From: a virus
Direction: 5' to 3' (one strand)
IMG/VR virus record: IMGVR_UViG_3300032282_005530
Coordinates: 1 to 64,000 of that record
Length of the DNA: 64,000 nucleotides
The notes below the pieces were generated by a model. It ran no database searches and was not told the DNA's origin. It was given only the letters and a program-made list of their open reading frames with translations. Below, in pieces: positions 28,128 through 38,451 of the stretch (positions are counted from its first letter, which is position 1; each line of letters starts with the position of its first letter). The position numbers were made by a program, and so were the translations under genes.

Positions 28128-31100
28128 TTATTCAATAGTATATTTTTTATATCCATCTAAATCAAGACATAATTGTTTTAATTGATTTTTTATTTCTTGA
28201 TTAATTTGTGTATTTTCATCGGCATATACATCATAACCTAATAAAAGTATCTCGGCGCCAAGCAATATTAAACCCGGTATTGTAATCGGAGGCCCATATC
28301 CAAATCCTGCTGGTGGTATACCAAATATATTTACTGGCAACTGTGCTAAGGAATATGGCAACAATGTATTAAATGGGAACATCAATTCTGATGGCGTAGA
28401 TGAACCTGGAGATGAGTTTCCTTGAGAAGCAAAACTTGTAGCAATTTTTACAGCATTCCTTATCAGCATAGAAGTACTTATATTTGGATCTGTCAAAGAA
28501 CAATAATATTGTAAAACATGTACTGCTGCTTTTGCTGCTACTTTAGTTGCTATGGCGGCATTTGCTTGATCGAAAGCAAAAGTACTTTTCCATACCTCAC
28601 TTAATTCGTCCCAATCAATTTCGTTATTAAGTGAAATCATTTGTGTATTAATATCATTTAATATTGCAGTTTTTGTTTCGTCAAATGGCTGTTTTATTTG
28701 CATATTACCAAGTGTATAGACACTTGAAAATATTAATATATTTGATAATAAATTATTTATTTTATAAATGTTATAAATATTTGTATATTCTGGATCACAT
28801 AAAAAATCTTGTTTTATTTGTTCTGTCAAAGTTGTTAAAGTTGTCGACAAACTATTATTTTCTCCAATTTCTAAACAATTTAATAAATCTTGTGATGTCG
28901 AAATATTTTCAAATTCATTAATTAATCTAGCCTTTTCTAGAAATGGCAATACAGTTATAATACCCATTTTATCTTTTTCAGTTTGTCCTGAAGAATTAAT
29001 TTTAGATGGAATAAAATATGGAATAGCAAAACTTGAATAAAATTCATTCGCAGTAATATATTCTGTTGATCCTGGTGCTGTAAGAACTTTAATCCTATAA
29101 TTATTACTTCCTAACCATACTTTATATTTTTCTCTTGCCGTTAATTCAGCAACTCCTCTTTGGAGTATCGAACGATTATCGCCAGAAACAGGTTCAGGAA
29201 TTTCTAAAATACTTTGCGAGTTTGGTTGAGGATCTTTTATAAAAGTTAATCTTACTCCATATTTTACTCCTTCATCAAATAATTCATTTAAGATATTTGT
29301 AACAGAATTTGTTTGAGATAATAAATTATGAATATATCTAACAAAACCGTACATTTTTTTTATACTAACATAACCATAACATTTAAAATTATTTTGATAT
29401 TCTTTTATTAAATTTAAATTATTAGAATTTATTATTGAAGATGAGATTTTTACAAAAGGAACATAAATATATCTTTCGGCTATAAAAGAAAATGAATCTG
29501 TAAATTTACTATTTTGTTTTTGTAAATATAAATCTATATTATTACGATTATCATCTAAATCAACATTTTTTATATCATGTAGGTCAAATAATTTTTTAGT
29601 AAATAAATTATTAATTATAAAATTATCCAAGAATTGCTGTTCGTTTATATTTTCTTGACATGATTCACCAAGTTCTTCTATTACTCTTTGATTTGTTGAA
29701 GTTATATAAGAAAGTTTATTAAAAATTATATTAAGTTCATTAAAAGCAAGATTTCTGAGATGTAATTTAAAAATTTCTATTTCATTTTTTTCTATTTCAT
29801 TTTCAAGACATTGTATTGTAAAATCTAGCTTTTCTTCATATTCAGGCGTCATTGGCACATCATTTTCAATTTTATTTTTATATTTTATAAGAATAAATCT
29901 ATCTGATGATAAAAGTTTATTAGTATCTTTTAAAAATTTTAATCTTTCAAATAATTCTGGTCTTTCATTATTATCGATAAATTGTTTAAAGTAGTAATCA
30001 TGAATATAGCCAACGTGTTGTTTTATTAAAAGCAAATAAGCATTTCTATTGTTTTTTAAACCACTAGAAAAAGAAATAATTTTATTATATACATGTTCTG
30101 AAACATAAGATGCAAACATTAAATCTTGTATTATTTCTTTTTTAAATTTAAAAGTTCTTAAAACATTAATACTTCTTAAGCAAAATTCAGAACAAGCAGT
30201 TCTCATTAATCCTATTATTAAGCCATCTATTATTGATAATATTAGACTATTATCCGAATCTGATGCTAGTTGTTGTATACTTTGTACACTTAAAGCATCT
30301 CTTTCTCTTTGAGAAGAAATTTGTAAAATTAATTTGGCTAATTCTTCTCTACCATATAAATTTGGATCTAAATTCAACTGTTTTTGTTCTTCTGTTGGAA
30401 CAGGACAAAAATTTATATATTTCATAGCATTATCGATAAATGCTGTATCTTTTAAAAGCGGTGGATTAACTGAACCTTCATTATTTAAATTAGGAAAAAT
30501 AGAAGATAATGTTCTTTTAAATTCACTATCGGGTGGAGGTGCGGGAATTTCTTTTAATAAACTATCATTCATTATTTCATCAGTTATAATACCAAAGGAA
30601 GCCTTTAAAAATGAAGCATATCCATCTTGTACGTATAAATCGATAGTATTTAATATATTTTCAGTCTGAGAATCTACCGCTAAAAATATTGAATTTTTTA
30701 ATATTTGTGAATATTGTGTTTTATAAGTTAAGTAATTACGATTAGAAGTTTGTGAACCGGTTGGTACTTCGTATGAAAATACTACAGTATTTGGTCTTTC
30801 TAGATTATTTTCATATATTTTGTATATATTTTTTTCATTTGTTTGAACATTTTCTATTTTCCAACTTCTATTCAAATTAGATAGAAATGCTTCATATATT
30901 TTTTTAGATTCTTCAGAAGTATAAATATATTGACCCTCTACATTGATTGATAAAGCATCTTGTTCTTGTGAATAGTTAAATTTAATATTATCATCTATAT
31001 CACCGAATCCTTGTTTAAATATTCCACTTCCCACATATCTATGAGTATTATCAAATATATATCTGCCGCCGGCGGGAAATTCATCATCAGATGGATATAT

Positions 31101-34100
31101 TCCACTAGGTGTTTCATTATCCGATTCTGGTGCATTAAATCCACCTTTATTTAATAAATCTTTAAATTCTTGATTTTCTATCTTTTGTGTTTCTCCTTCA
31201 CTATTATTTGTGACATTAAACTCATATACTTTTCTTTGAATTTTTTTCTTTAATACAGTATTATTGTAAAAATTATTTGTAGAATTTCTAAATTTATTAT
31301 ATGTTGATTTTAAATTGTTTCTTATCAATCTTCTACTAGATTCATCAACAATTTTTATAGATTTACCGTCTGGTAATAGGCCTATTAATATTGGTTTATA
31401 TACTTTATCTTGAATTTCTTTTTGAACTTTATCTGGACTAATTCTAAAAAGACTATCGATAAGATCTGCATAATTATTGTTTGAACGATTGTTTAATTGT
31501 TCAATTTGTGACGGTGTAATTTGTATTGAAGGTTGCTGTGTGCGATCTGTTTGTGGCTGTTGATTCTGATTTATTTGCTCTTGTGTATCTAGAGAATTTT
31601 GTGAATTATCTCTACGAGGTATACAAAAAATGCCATTTTTTTGCTCTTCAGATGAAACTCTGGAGGAATATGCTGATGCGGCTGCAATTATTTCTTCTCT
31701 AGATTGTGAAATACCGGTAAGAGAACCAAGAGCAGAAAAAATACTTCTAACAGTTGCAGGTGCAGATATTGAAGTTAATACCGGATCGTACTCATTCATC
31801 GAACGAGATATTAGTACTATATCTTGATCTGGTGCTCTGCCAGCCAAAACATTAAGAAAATTAGAGGGCTCCATAGAATTAGAAACCAGCTTTAAGAAAC
31901 TTGTAAATTTTACATATATTTCTTGTTCAGAAATAACTGCTTGGCTATTTTGATCTTGATTATTAGCAAGTAATTTATTTACTGTTGTATTTTTGGCTTT
32001 TATTTCTACACCACCAACAACTGGATAATTCCACGATGCTGTTAGATTTGTTTGTTCTGTTACGATTATCGATGATGTTAAATGAGAATTTAAAATATCA
32101 GTTATTTGCTCTACATAATTTGTTGGATTAATATCTGGGTTATTTTGTAAAAATCCGTCTAAATCAAACTGCCCATTTTTAATCTGTGTTATTAAGCTTT
32201 GCGATTCGGCGCCCAAAACAGAAGCAGCGATTTCATTCGTAGCTAAATCAAATATAGACTTCCAACCATTGCATGTTGTTAATAGGTCAACTATTTTTAA
32301 AAATATTGATATGATTAAATCGTAAAATAATTTAATTATTGTAAAATCAATAGATACTTTTATATCATTGTATATATCTATTTCTGGCAATGAAGGCCAT
32401 CTAAATGAGCCAAAAATAAAACTTAAATCAAATATATCAAATAATTTTACTAAATCACATAATATATCTGTATTTATACCATACTCTGTTTCTAGTTTGT
32501 CTAACATTCCATCTATTAATTCAGAGTCAAAAAGTCGTTTCTCTTCATCTGTTAATGTTAGTTCTTGATTCAGTTTTAAATCTCTATATTCTTGTAATTT
32601 TGTTTCAAGTTTTACTTCCATAATTCTAGTATATGGATCTTCAGATAAATTACCTAATATTCTATCGGCTTCTGTTAAAGCAAATCCAGGCTCAACTCTT
32701 AAATCTAATTGTTGAAAAATAATAGTTCTTCTTCTATTTTCAGCAATATTTTGTTCTAATTGTGCTATTTCTTCCAGTAATATTGCCTCTCTTTGATCTC
32801 TGGCCTTCTCTATTTTTACTCTATTAATTGATTGAAGAATAGTAGGATATACGCTTTGAGGAAATGCTTTTTTAACTATTTCTTCAAGTTGAGAAAATCT
32901 GAAACTTTTTAAAACATCTCTGCAAGATGAAGTTTGTGGAAGAAAACATTTTTGTACTTCTTTTAAAAGACATGCAATATTTAATCTAGCCGTGACAATG
33001 TCTTTAAATCTGTCAATTAAATATTTGTCTGTTATAGATAAAAATTTATCTCCTAACTCTTTTATTATAGATGGATCTCCTATAAAAGATAATGTATTTT
33101 GAGGAAGATTTGCAAAACCATTTCTTTTTATAATATTTTTAAAAAACTTATTAGCATTTTGATCTCGCGCTATTTTAGCAGCCGGCGTTTGATCTGCAGA
33201 TGAATAATAATATCGAGTATGTTTTCTTATCAGTTCTTCTGCTTTTGATAAACTTATTTTATTTTCACTTAAAGTTTCTTTAAAAAATGCAGATGGACCT
33301 TGTAAAATATTTGGTATAAAATATAAATCTGGAAATGTATAATAATCAAATGCACCGGACTCTACTTTGATTAACCATTTAGAAACGGCATCTCCTCCAA
33401 AAGCAATTTCTTGTCTAAGTAATTTATGTCTTGATTTGGTTACAATATCATTGTCAAGATACTCTTCATAAGGTATTGATGCTTCTGGATTACTTAAATC
33501 GGATGGCGGGCAAAAGGTCCAATCAATTTCTTGTATATTAAAATCAATATAATCAATATCAGATAATATAGAAAGTATTGTTGGTTCAAAGAATTCTGTT
33601 AGAGGAGCTGAAGGATTTATTGCAAAATCTTCTGGTGATATTATAGCAACGAATTTTTGTTTTCTTTCTGGTGCTGTGCTTTGAAATGGATCGCTAAATG
33701 TTTTGATTCTAGTTGAAGAACCAAATTCAACTTTAAGTGGTGATGTATTCTCAATCTTTTTTTGTATTATTACTTGTGGTTCTTCTTTATAAAATGTTAA
33801 TTTAAAATAAAGTTGTTCTTTTCTTATTCTTTGCGAATCGTATTCTGCATTACTAACAATCTGATCTGAGTTTAAATCAAGTATTTGTTGACCAATAAAT
33901 GTTTGATCATAAAAATTATAACCAACATATTGTGATTTAAATTCATCTAAATTAGCGGTTTTTGCTAAAGCATTTTCAGCTAATTGTGCAAGTTTTTTTC
34001 TTATAATATTATCAATTACTTTTATTCTTGCTTTATTAAGTTTACTTTCCTCCATGTTTCTTTGCGCATTTGAACTATCTTCAAACTGGCTCAAAAATGA

Positions 34101-34865
34101 ATGCGTTTCTGGTTCTACTTCTCTTAAAGAATTAAAGAATATTTCGTTTTCTTTAAAAATAAGTGAAGAATTATTAGCAAAATTATCAAGATTGTTTAAA
34201 TCATCTATTTCGAATAATTCAGATAATGGCATTTCTAAATTAGAAAATTCATTTATTATTCTAGTATAATAAACACTAGGTTTTTCGGTCCAGCCAAATT
34301 CAGGTATATATTGAGAAGTAATACTGTTTAGTTTACTTAATAAAAAAGTATATTTATCAGCGTCTAAAGAAATATTTAAATTTTGATTATAATTCTCAAA
34401 ATCTATTGGAGATAAAATATCTACTTTTAATTTTATATAAGGTTTAACATTTAAAAATTGTAATATTGCATTATCAGGATTTGTATTCGCAGCAGCAAAT
34501 ACATCAAACTCTGAGCCGAAATCATCTATTGGTAATATAGCATCTGGTAATATATCAGTTCCAACATAGCCACTTTCCTGAAGAGATTGTCGAGTACTAA
34601 CATATCTTGCTGAATACAGTTCATTAACTAATTTAACTAAACTTTCTTTATATTTTTTATTTTGAAAACTTTCTCTTAAATTTTTATAAGTTACATTTTG
34701 ATTAACAAATGTCAGTCCTGGTTTTTCTGGATTGACTGGGTTATTATTGTTTAAATCGATTTCGGAGTTTTGAAGAAATTTTATTAATTTTTCTATCTTT
34801 TTATCAATAGTTGATAAATCGATAGTAAAAGAAGTTGGTACAACATTTTTAAGTATTAAAGGCAT
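28128..34865 (-). CDS. Giant virion protein in baseplate block (2245 aa)
   Basis: The protein has 2245 residues, mostly helical, Asn/Ile/Lys/Glu-rich. A coiled-coil-like stretch begins REAILLEEIAQLEQNIAENR (about residue 690). A hydrophobic region near residues 840-880 (FTIIKLFYDLIISIFLKIVDLL) and another near 2190 (PGLILLGAEILLLGYDVY) are unusual for a purely soluble virion protein. It lies between the gp25-like and spike-like genes, where hub or tape-measure type genes may occur, but I see no hallmark of either. The ATG overlaps the preceding TAA by one base (TAATG). Function unknown. Confidence 0.6.
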   Translation of the reverse strand: MPLILKNVVPTSFTIDLSTIDKKIEKLIKFLQNSEIDLNNNNPVNPEKPGLTFVNQNVTYKNLRESFQNKKYKESLVKLVNELYSARYVSTRQSLQESGYVGTDILPDAILPIDDFGSEFDVFAAANTNPDNAILQFLNVKPYIKLKVDILSPIDFENYNQNLNISLDADKYTFLLSKLNSITSQYIPEFGWTEKPSVYYTRIINEFSNLEMPLSELFEIDDLNNLDNFANNSSLIFKENEIFFNSLREVEPETHSFLSQFEDSSNAQRNMEESKLNKARIKVIDNIIRKKLAQLAENALAKTANLDEFKSQYVGYNFYDQTFIGQQILDLNSDQIVSNAEYDSQRIRKEQLYFKLTFYKEEPQVIIQKKIENTSPLKVEFGSSTRIKTFSDPFQSTAPERKQKFVAIISPEDFAINPSAPLTEFFEPTILSILSDIDYIDFNIQEIDWTFCPPSDLSNPEASIPYEEYLDNDIVTKSRHKLLRQEIAFGGDAVSKWLIKVESGAFDYYTFPDLYFIPNILQGPSAFFKETLSENKISLSKAEELIRKHTRYYYSSADQTPAAKIARDQNANKFFKNIIKRNGFANLPQNTLSFIGDPSIIKELGDKFLSITDKYLIDRFKDIVTARLNIACLLKEVQKCFLPQTSSCRDVLKSFRFSQLEEIVKKAFPQSVYPTILQSINRVKIEKARDQREAILLEEIAQLEQNIAENRRRTIIFQQLDLRVEPGFALTEADRILGNLSEDPYTRIMEVKLETKLQEYRDLKLNQELTLTDEEKRLFDSELIDGMLDKLETEYGINTDILCDLVKLFDIFDLSFIFGSFRWPSLPEIDIYNDIKVSIDFTIIKLFYDLIISIFLKIVDLLTTCNGWKSIFDLATNEIAASVLGAESQSLITQIKNGQFDLDGFLQNNPDINPTNYVEQITDILNSHLTSSIIVTEQTNLTASWNYPVVGGVEIKAKNTTVNKLLANNQDQNSQAVISEQEIYVKFTSFLKLVSNSMEPSNFLNVLAGRAPDQDIVLISRSMNEYDPVLTSISAPATVRSIFSALGSLTGISQSREEIIAAASAYSSRVSSEEQKNGIFCIPRRDNSQNSLDTQEQINQNQQPQTDRTQQPSIQITPSQIEQLNNRSNNNYADLIDSLFRISPDKVQKEIQDKVYKPILIGLLPDGKSIKIVDESSRRLIRNNLKSTYNKFRNSTNNFYNNTVLKKKIQRKVYEFNVTNNSEGETQKIENQEFKDLLNKGGFNAPESDNETPSGIYPSDDEFPAGGRYIFDNTHRYVGSGIFKQGFGDIDDNIKFNYSQEQDALSINVEGQYIYTSEESKKIYEAFLSNLNRSWKIENVQTNEKNIYKIYENNLERPNTVVFSYEVPTGSQTSNRNYLTYKTQYSQILKNSIFLAVDSQTENILNTIDLYVQDGYASFLKASFGIITDEIMNDSLLKEIPAPPPDSEFKRTLSSIFPNLNNEGSVNPPLLKDTAFIDNAMKYINFCPVPTEEQKQLNLDPNLYGREELAKLILQISSQRERDALSVQSIQQLASDSDNSLILSIIDGLIIGLMRTACSEFCLRSINVLRTFKFKKEIIQDLMFASYVSEHVYNKIISFSSGLKNNRNAYLLLIKQHVGYIHDYYFKQFIDNNERPELFERLKFLKDTNKLLSSDRFILIKYKNKIENDVPMTPEYEEKLDFTIQCLENEIEKNEIEIFKLHLRNLAFNELNIIFNKLSYITSTNQRVIEELGESCQENINEQQFLDNFIINNLFTKKLFDLHDIKNVDLDDNRNNIDLYLQKQNSKFTDSFSFIAERYIYVPFVKISSSIINSNNLNLIKEYQNNFKCYGYVSIKKMYGFVRYIHNLLSQTNSVTNILNELFDEGVKYGVRLTFIKDPQPNSQSILEIPEPVSGDNRSILQRGVAELTAREKYKVWLGSNNYRIKVLTAPGSTEYITANEFYSSFAIPYFIPSKINSSGQTEKDKMGIITVLPFLEKARLINEFENISTSQDLLNCLEIGENNSLSTTLTTLTEQIKQDFLCDPEYTNIYNIYKINNLLSNILIFSSVYTLGNMQIKQPFDETKTAILNDINTQMISLNNEIDWDELSEVWKSTFAFDQANAAIATKVAAKAAVHVLQYYCSLTDPNISTSMLIRNAVKIATSFASQGNSSPGSSTPSELMFPFNTLLPYSLAQLPVNIFGIPPAGFGYGPPITIPGLILLGAEILLLGYDVYADENTQINQEIKNQLKQLCLDLDGYKKYTIE

Positions 34866-35773
34866 TAGTTTGTCCTATTATAACGACTATTTATATAGTT
34901 TAAGCCAGAAGTATTAAGATAATTTCTTCTCATAATATCTATTCTTGGAATGGCTACTTTTGTGCTTTTTAAAACAGTGTGTTGATGAATAACAGAATTT
35001 TGAGATTTTACAGTATTATTTAAATTAATATCTAGTTCTTTTATTAATGATTGTGCAGTAAAATCTGATAAATGTGTGTGCTCCATTATTGCATCATTAA
35101 TTTTCATTTGTGCATCAAAAGAACTATATAATTTTTTATATAAACTTTCAATTTCTAATAAAATATCTTTTAGTAATAATACTAAATTATCGCCTTTTAC
35201 CATTGCTTGAGTTGTATTTTCAGCATCACCAGCAATTAAATAAATTCCTCTTATTGGTTTTGGAGTATGTGATGGATCTTCCTGTCTACCGGTTATTAGT
35301 TCTGCTGGTTGTTGATCTACGCCAGTTACAAGCTTTATTGCTCCTCGTGAAAAAAATCTTAATTCATCTGCTTTTAAAATTATAGCAGACTGATTTACAG
35401 ATTGTGAATCATAAAAATATCCTTTTGAACCCCAATATTTATCAGAATTTGTTTTCTCTATTATTGAAATAACTGCAGAGTCATAATAAAAATTTGGACT
35501 CAAATTCGAACAAGAAGTATATGGAACAGGCTGATCTTTGATTGCCGTTCCTAATCCAGCACATAAAGTTATGGTAGATGAATCAATTTTTTTATCTGCT
35601 ATGTTGGCTGTAACCGGACCAAGTATTATGTGAGTATTTGCTTCTGAGGTTATGTGGTTTTCTCCGCTCTGTTTAACATATTTTACAGAGCCAGGAACCC
35701 TTACTTCCAATCCTTCAGAGATCGTACTTGCTTTTTTTAGCATTTCTTCATACTGTGCTGTAAAAGATGACAT
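34865..35773 (-). CDS. Putative baseplate spike/hub-associated protein
   Basis: This is a 302-residue protein. The middle (residues ~50-190) is beta-rich, with phrases like NTHIILGPVTANIADKK and ELRFFSRGAIKLVTGVD that resemble beta-helix or OB-type spike proteins. It is followed by a helical stretch and two HTH-type His triads (IMEHTHLSDF, VIHQHTVLKS) that could bind a metal, as in phage spike tips. It is directly downstream of the C39-like gene (1-base spacing) and upstream of the giant baseplate protein. The spike role is inferred from position and His motifs. Confidence 0.5.
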   Translation of the reverse strand: MSSFTAQYEEMLKKASTISEGLEVRVPGSVKYVKQSGENHITSEANTHIILGPVTANIADKKIDSSTITLCAGLGTAIKDQPVPYTSCSNLSPNFYYDSAVISIIEKTNSDKYWGSKGYFYDSQSVNQSAIILKADELRFFSRGAIKLVTGVDQQPAELITGRQEDPSHTPKPIRGIYLIAGDAENTTQAMVKGDNLVLLLKDILLEIESLYKKLYSSFDAQMKINDAIMEHTHLSDFTAQSLIKELDINLNNTVKSQNSVIHQHTVLKSTKVAIPRIDIMRRNYLNTSGLNYINSRYNRTN

Positions 35774-35774
35774 A

Positions 35775-37103
35775 TTATATACTCAATTTAAATGCATTTA
35801 TTATTTTATAAGTAGCATTGTATAATTTTGAGCCTCGTTTAGAAGGTATAAAAGAAAACAAATTTTCTCTTCTAAAAATAAATGAACTTCCAAACATAGG
35901 ATCATTACATATATAATTACCTTCTGGATCTTTTTTATATGCCATTATATAATGATCTCCTATTCCATCTTGTCCAAGATTAGTTTCACTTCCAATTTTG
36001 TAATCAACATGTAAAATGGCTACTGAATTACTATCAATGGTTTCATCGATAAATTTTTTTAAACTTTCTAAATCAGTAGAGGGGGCGCTTGAAACATATC
36101 TTATATTTAAAGAATTAGCAAGTTGCGTGCGATCAATTACAGCGCCAACAGAATTAAATATTTTAAAATTATAATTTTCTAATTTTTTTTGTGTTTCATA
36201 TTTTTTAATTATTTCATATGATTCCTTCGGATTTATAGTTTCTCTTTTTAAAAGCCAATTTCTAGACATAGTATAACAAGTAACAAGACAACCAATACTG
36301 CTGAAGCTTTTACTTGTATCGCCACCAAGTTTTAAGGTTCTCCAACCTTCTTCTGCTTGCCAATAAGCAGGTGTAGGTGGAGAATTTATGATTGTAACAT
36401 CACAATTTTCTCTTTTTTCACAATTATCGATATTTTGTTTTGGTTTTGCTATTTCTTCATCTTGTTTATTAACTATATTTTCTTCTATCTGTGAAACGTT
36501 CAATTCAGAAATAAAACTTCTTTCTTCTTCTGTTAATTGAGTAAAAGTATTATTTTCTTTACTTATAATTTCATAAAAACCCTTTATTCGCTCTCCGCTT
36601 TCTTCTGTTGCATTAAAATAATGTATCTTTACTCTCTCTCCTTCTAAAGGTCTCTTTTGAGAAGGATCTAAAGGAGCAAACAAATCATGCTCTGATACTG
36701 AATTCATGAATTCGAATTTTAAATTTTCCCTTTCTTGTTTTGTTAATCTTGGAGTTATTTTATCTAAAATATTTTGTGGATTAGTTTTAGAAGACTTATC
36801 AAGTTCTGTTCTAGCATAAACACAGAAGCCCTCTAAATATCCTGGTGATTGTTGTTCACCCATTTGTTGGTTTAAATGATGTGATAATAATTTATATTTT
36901 ATTTGAGTAACCGGAGATAATACTACTACTCCAACAAATGTTGATGGAAGAGGTGTTTTATCTTGCTCTTCAATAGTCTTTTGAAAATTATAAAATCCGC
37001 TTCTTGGCTGTTCTACTCTACTATCTGCTTTTCTCTTTCTATACCATGTAGATGTATCATGTGGTATACTAAGGCCTTTTTTTCTATAAATATTTTCAGC
37101 CAT
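35775..37103 (-). CDS. Virion-associated C39-like cysteine peptidase-fold protein
   Basis: The protein has 442 residues. Residues ~50-180 look like an OB-type or structural module (STFVGVVVLSPVTQIKY, then GERVKIHYFNATEE). Residues ~240-440 match the papain-like C39 layout: YWQAEEGW (possible oxyanion Gln), SSIGCLVTCYTMS (C272 as candidate nucleophile), GDHYIMAYK (H384), and YICNDPMFG (D401). C39-type domains cleave peptides and related folds appear in murein hydrolases. In this baseplate context it may replace the lysozyme domain of T4 gp5 and open the cell wall. Catalytic competence is inferred; C276 is an alternative nucleophile. Confidence 0.65.
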   Translation of the reverse strand: MAENIYRKKGLSIPHDTSTWYRKRKADSRVEQPRSGFYNFQKTIEEQDKTPLPSTFVGVVVLSPVTQIKYKLLSHHLNQQMGEQQSPGYLEGFCVYARTELDKSSKTNPQNILDKITPRLTKQERENLKFEFMNSVSEHDLFAPLDPSQKRPLEGERVKIHYFNATEESGERIKGFYEIISKENNTFTQLTEEERSFISELNVSQIEENIVNKQDEEIAKPKQNIDNCEKRENCDVTIINSPPTPAYWQAEEGWRTLKLGGDTSKSFSSIGCLVTCYTMSRNWLLKRETINPKESYEIIKKYETQKKLENYNFKIFNSVGAVIDRTQLANSLNIRYVSSAPSTDLESLKKFIDETIDSNSVAILHVDYKIGSETNLGQDGIGDHYIMAYKKDPEGNYICNDPMFGSSFIFRRENLFSFIPSKRGSKLYNATYKIINAFKLSI

Positions 37104-37108
37104 TTAGA

Positions 37109-37399
37109 TTATTCCTCTATCTCCTCTATTTCATTATAGAGTTTTTCTTTATCTTTATTATCTAAATCGCCATATTTATCTTCATCTGACTTTTTCATCA
37201 AACCAATTAATTTAACCAATTGTTCATTGGAACGCTGAAGTGTTTCCAGATATTTAGCAGCAACCATTCCAGTTGTAGCATACCTATCTTGTTGCTGTCC
37301 TATATATTGAGCAACATCTTCAAGTAATTCTTGTGCGGCTTCTCGATCTTTGTTTATATTTTCTATTGCTTGTAGGATTAATTCATCTTTAGATTTCAT
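37109..37399 (-). CDS. Small helical conserved phage protein
   Basis: This is a 96-residue acidic, helical protein with a characteristic core KYLETLQRSNEQLVKLIGLM. Similar small proteins occur, to my memory, near gene 55 homologues in marine T4-like phages. It follows the sigma factor gene by 19 bases and precedes the C39 gene by a few bases. No membrane segment or metal site is visible. Function unknown. Confidence 0.65.
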   Translation of the reverse strand: MKSKDELILQAIENINKDREAAQELLEDVAQYIGQQQDRYATTGMVAAKYLETLQRSNEQLVKLIGLMKKSDEDKYGDLDNKDKEKLYNEIEEIEE

Positions 37400-37418
37400 A
37401 TTAATAATTATGGTCTAA

Positions 37419-38150
37419 TTAAATTTCTCCATTATCCCAAGTTTTCTTAAAATCTTTATATTTTTGTCTTATTTTATTGAGATTGTTCACAACTTGTTTT
37501 GTGTTTAAGTCAGTAATCTCACGTACATATAAATATATGGCTTTTTTATTAAAAATCTCTATAGAATCAGGTTCTTTTAATAATATTATTATAGCATCCA
37601 GAACCTTTTTTTCATTTGCCTTTAAATCTAGTTTTTTCCAACCTTCTATCTCTAGCCATAAATGATTCCAAAATTCTTCATTTTCTCTTTTTATATCAGT
37701 ATCGTTATGTATAATTAAATTATCATAATCAACTTCTTTTTGATGCTCTGCATCATCCAGAAATAATTCTTTTTTATTTTGACGACTTACTTTTTTAACT
37801 TTATGAATAAACCAATTTTTTGTAATAACAGAAAAATAACTAAACGCTTTGGAACCCTTAGACGGATCGAATTTGTCTAATATTGTTGTGATCCAAATCT
37901 TACATTCTTCTTTTAAATCGTCGATATTTGGAAGATTGTTAAATTTATAGGTAAATACAATTTTATTTACCATTTCATTAAAAGCCGGTCCAATAAGACT
38001 TCTGTATAAATGTTGTCTTACTTTTGGATCTTTTGTGAGAGAATATTCAATTATAGCATCCTCATGATCCTGAGTAAAATACAGTTTTTCCTGTTGTTGA
38101 GGCGAATTTTTCTTTCTTCTCCTCGTTGTCTTCGGAGTCGTCTTCGTCAT
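37419..38150 (-). CDS. gp55: Late-gene RNA polymerase sigma factor, T4 gp55-like
   Basis: The protein has 243 residues. The segment at about residues 72-115 (NLPNIDDLKEECKIWITT, then FDPSKGSKAFSYFSVITKNW) is the conserved region-2-like core of gp55-type late sigma factors. A helical C-terminal part (EITDLNTKQVVNNLNKI) may be the DNA-facing end. In T4, gp55 directs host core polymerase to late promoters together with gp33 and the sliding clamp gp45, which are not in this window. The start overlaps the upstream membrane protein gene by 89 bases, encoding a basic, Lys/Thr-rich tail (TKTTPKTTRRRKKN). A later start is possible. Confidence 0.85.
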   Translation of the reverse strand: MTKTTPKTTRRRKKNSPQQQEKLYFTQDHEDAIIEYSLTKDPKVRQHLYRSLIGPAFNEMVNKIVFTYKFNNLPNIDDLKEECKIWITTILDKFDPSKGSKAFSYFSVITKNWFIHKVKKVSRQNKKELFLDDAEHQKEVDYDNLIIHNDTDIKRENEEFWNHLWLEIEGWKKLDLKANEKKVLDAIIILLKEPDSIEIFNKKAIYLYVREITDLNTKQVVNNLNKIRQKYKDFKKTWDNGEI

Positions 38151-38451
38151 CTGGTTCCTCTTCGATAATTTCTTCTTGGTCTTCCAATAATTCCATGACT
38201 TCTTTATATTTTGTCATGTAATTTCTTAAATCTCGTGAATGACGAATAAGATTTTTTAAAGTTTCATCGCCATAATACATTTCAAGTTCATAAATGAATT
38301 TAATATGTTGATCAAATTCACTTAATCTGCCATATAATTCAACTAGATTATTGGAAACAAAGTTAAGTCTAAATACCAATTTAAAACAAAACCATCCAAG
38401 AAGAGCGGTTGAAACGATAAATAAAATTAATAAGAATATTAGTATAGTCAT
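38062..38451 (-). CDS. Small membrane-anchored acidic protein
   Basis: The protein has 129 residues. An N-terminal transmembrane helix (ILIFLLILFIVSTALLGWF) is followed by a helical region and a very acidic tail (EEEPDDEDDSEDNEE). The last ~29 residues are encoded in DNA that also encodes the N-terminus of the sigma factor in another frame. Its ATG overlaps the upstream zinc-ribbon gene's stop (ATGA). Inner-membrane location is inferred. Function unknown. Confidence 0.65.
   Translation of the reverse strand: MTILIFLLILFIVSTALLGWFCFKLVFRLNFVSNNLVELYGRLSEFDQHIKFIYELEMYYGDETLKNLIRHSRDLRNYMTKYKEVMELLEDQEEIIEEEPDDEDDSEDNEEKKEKFASTTGKTVFYSGS

Noticed and set aside
34888-34895. TATAAATA on the minus strand upstream of the 2245-residue gene as a T4 late promoter
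   Set aside because: It lies inside the coding end of the preceding gene, and the octamer also occurs at many internal sites in this AT-rich sequence, so I did not call it a promoter.
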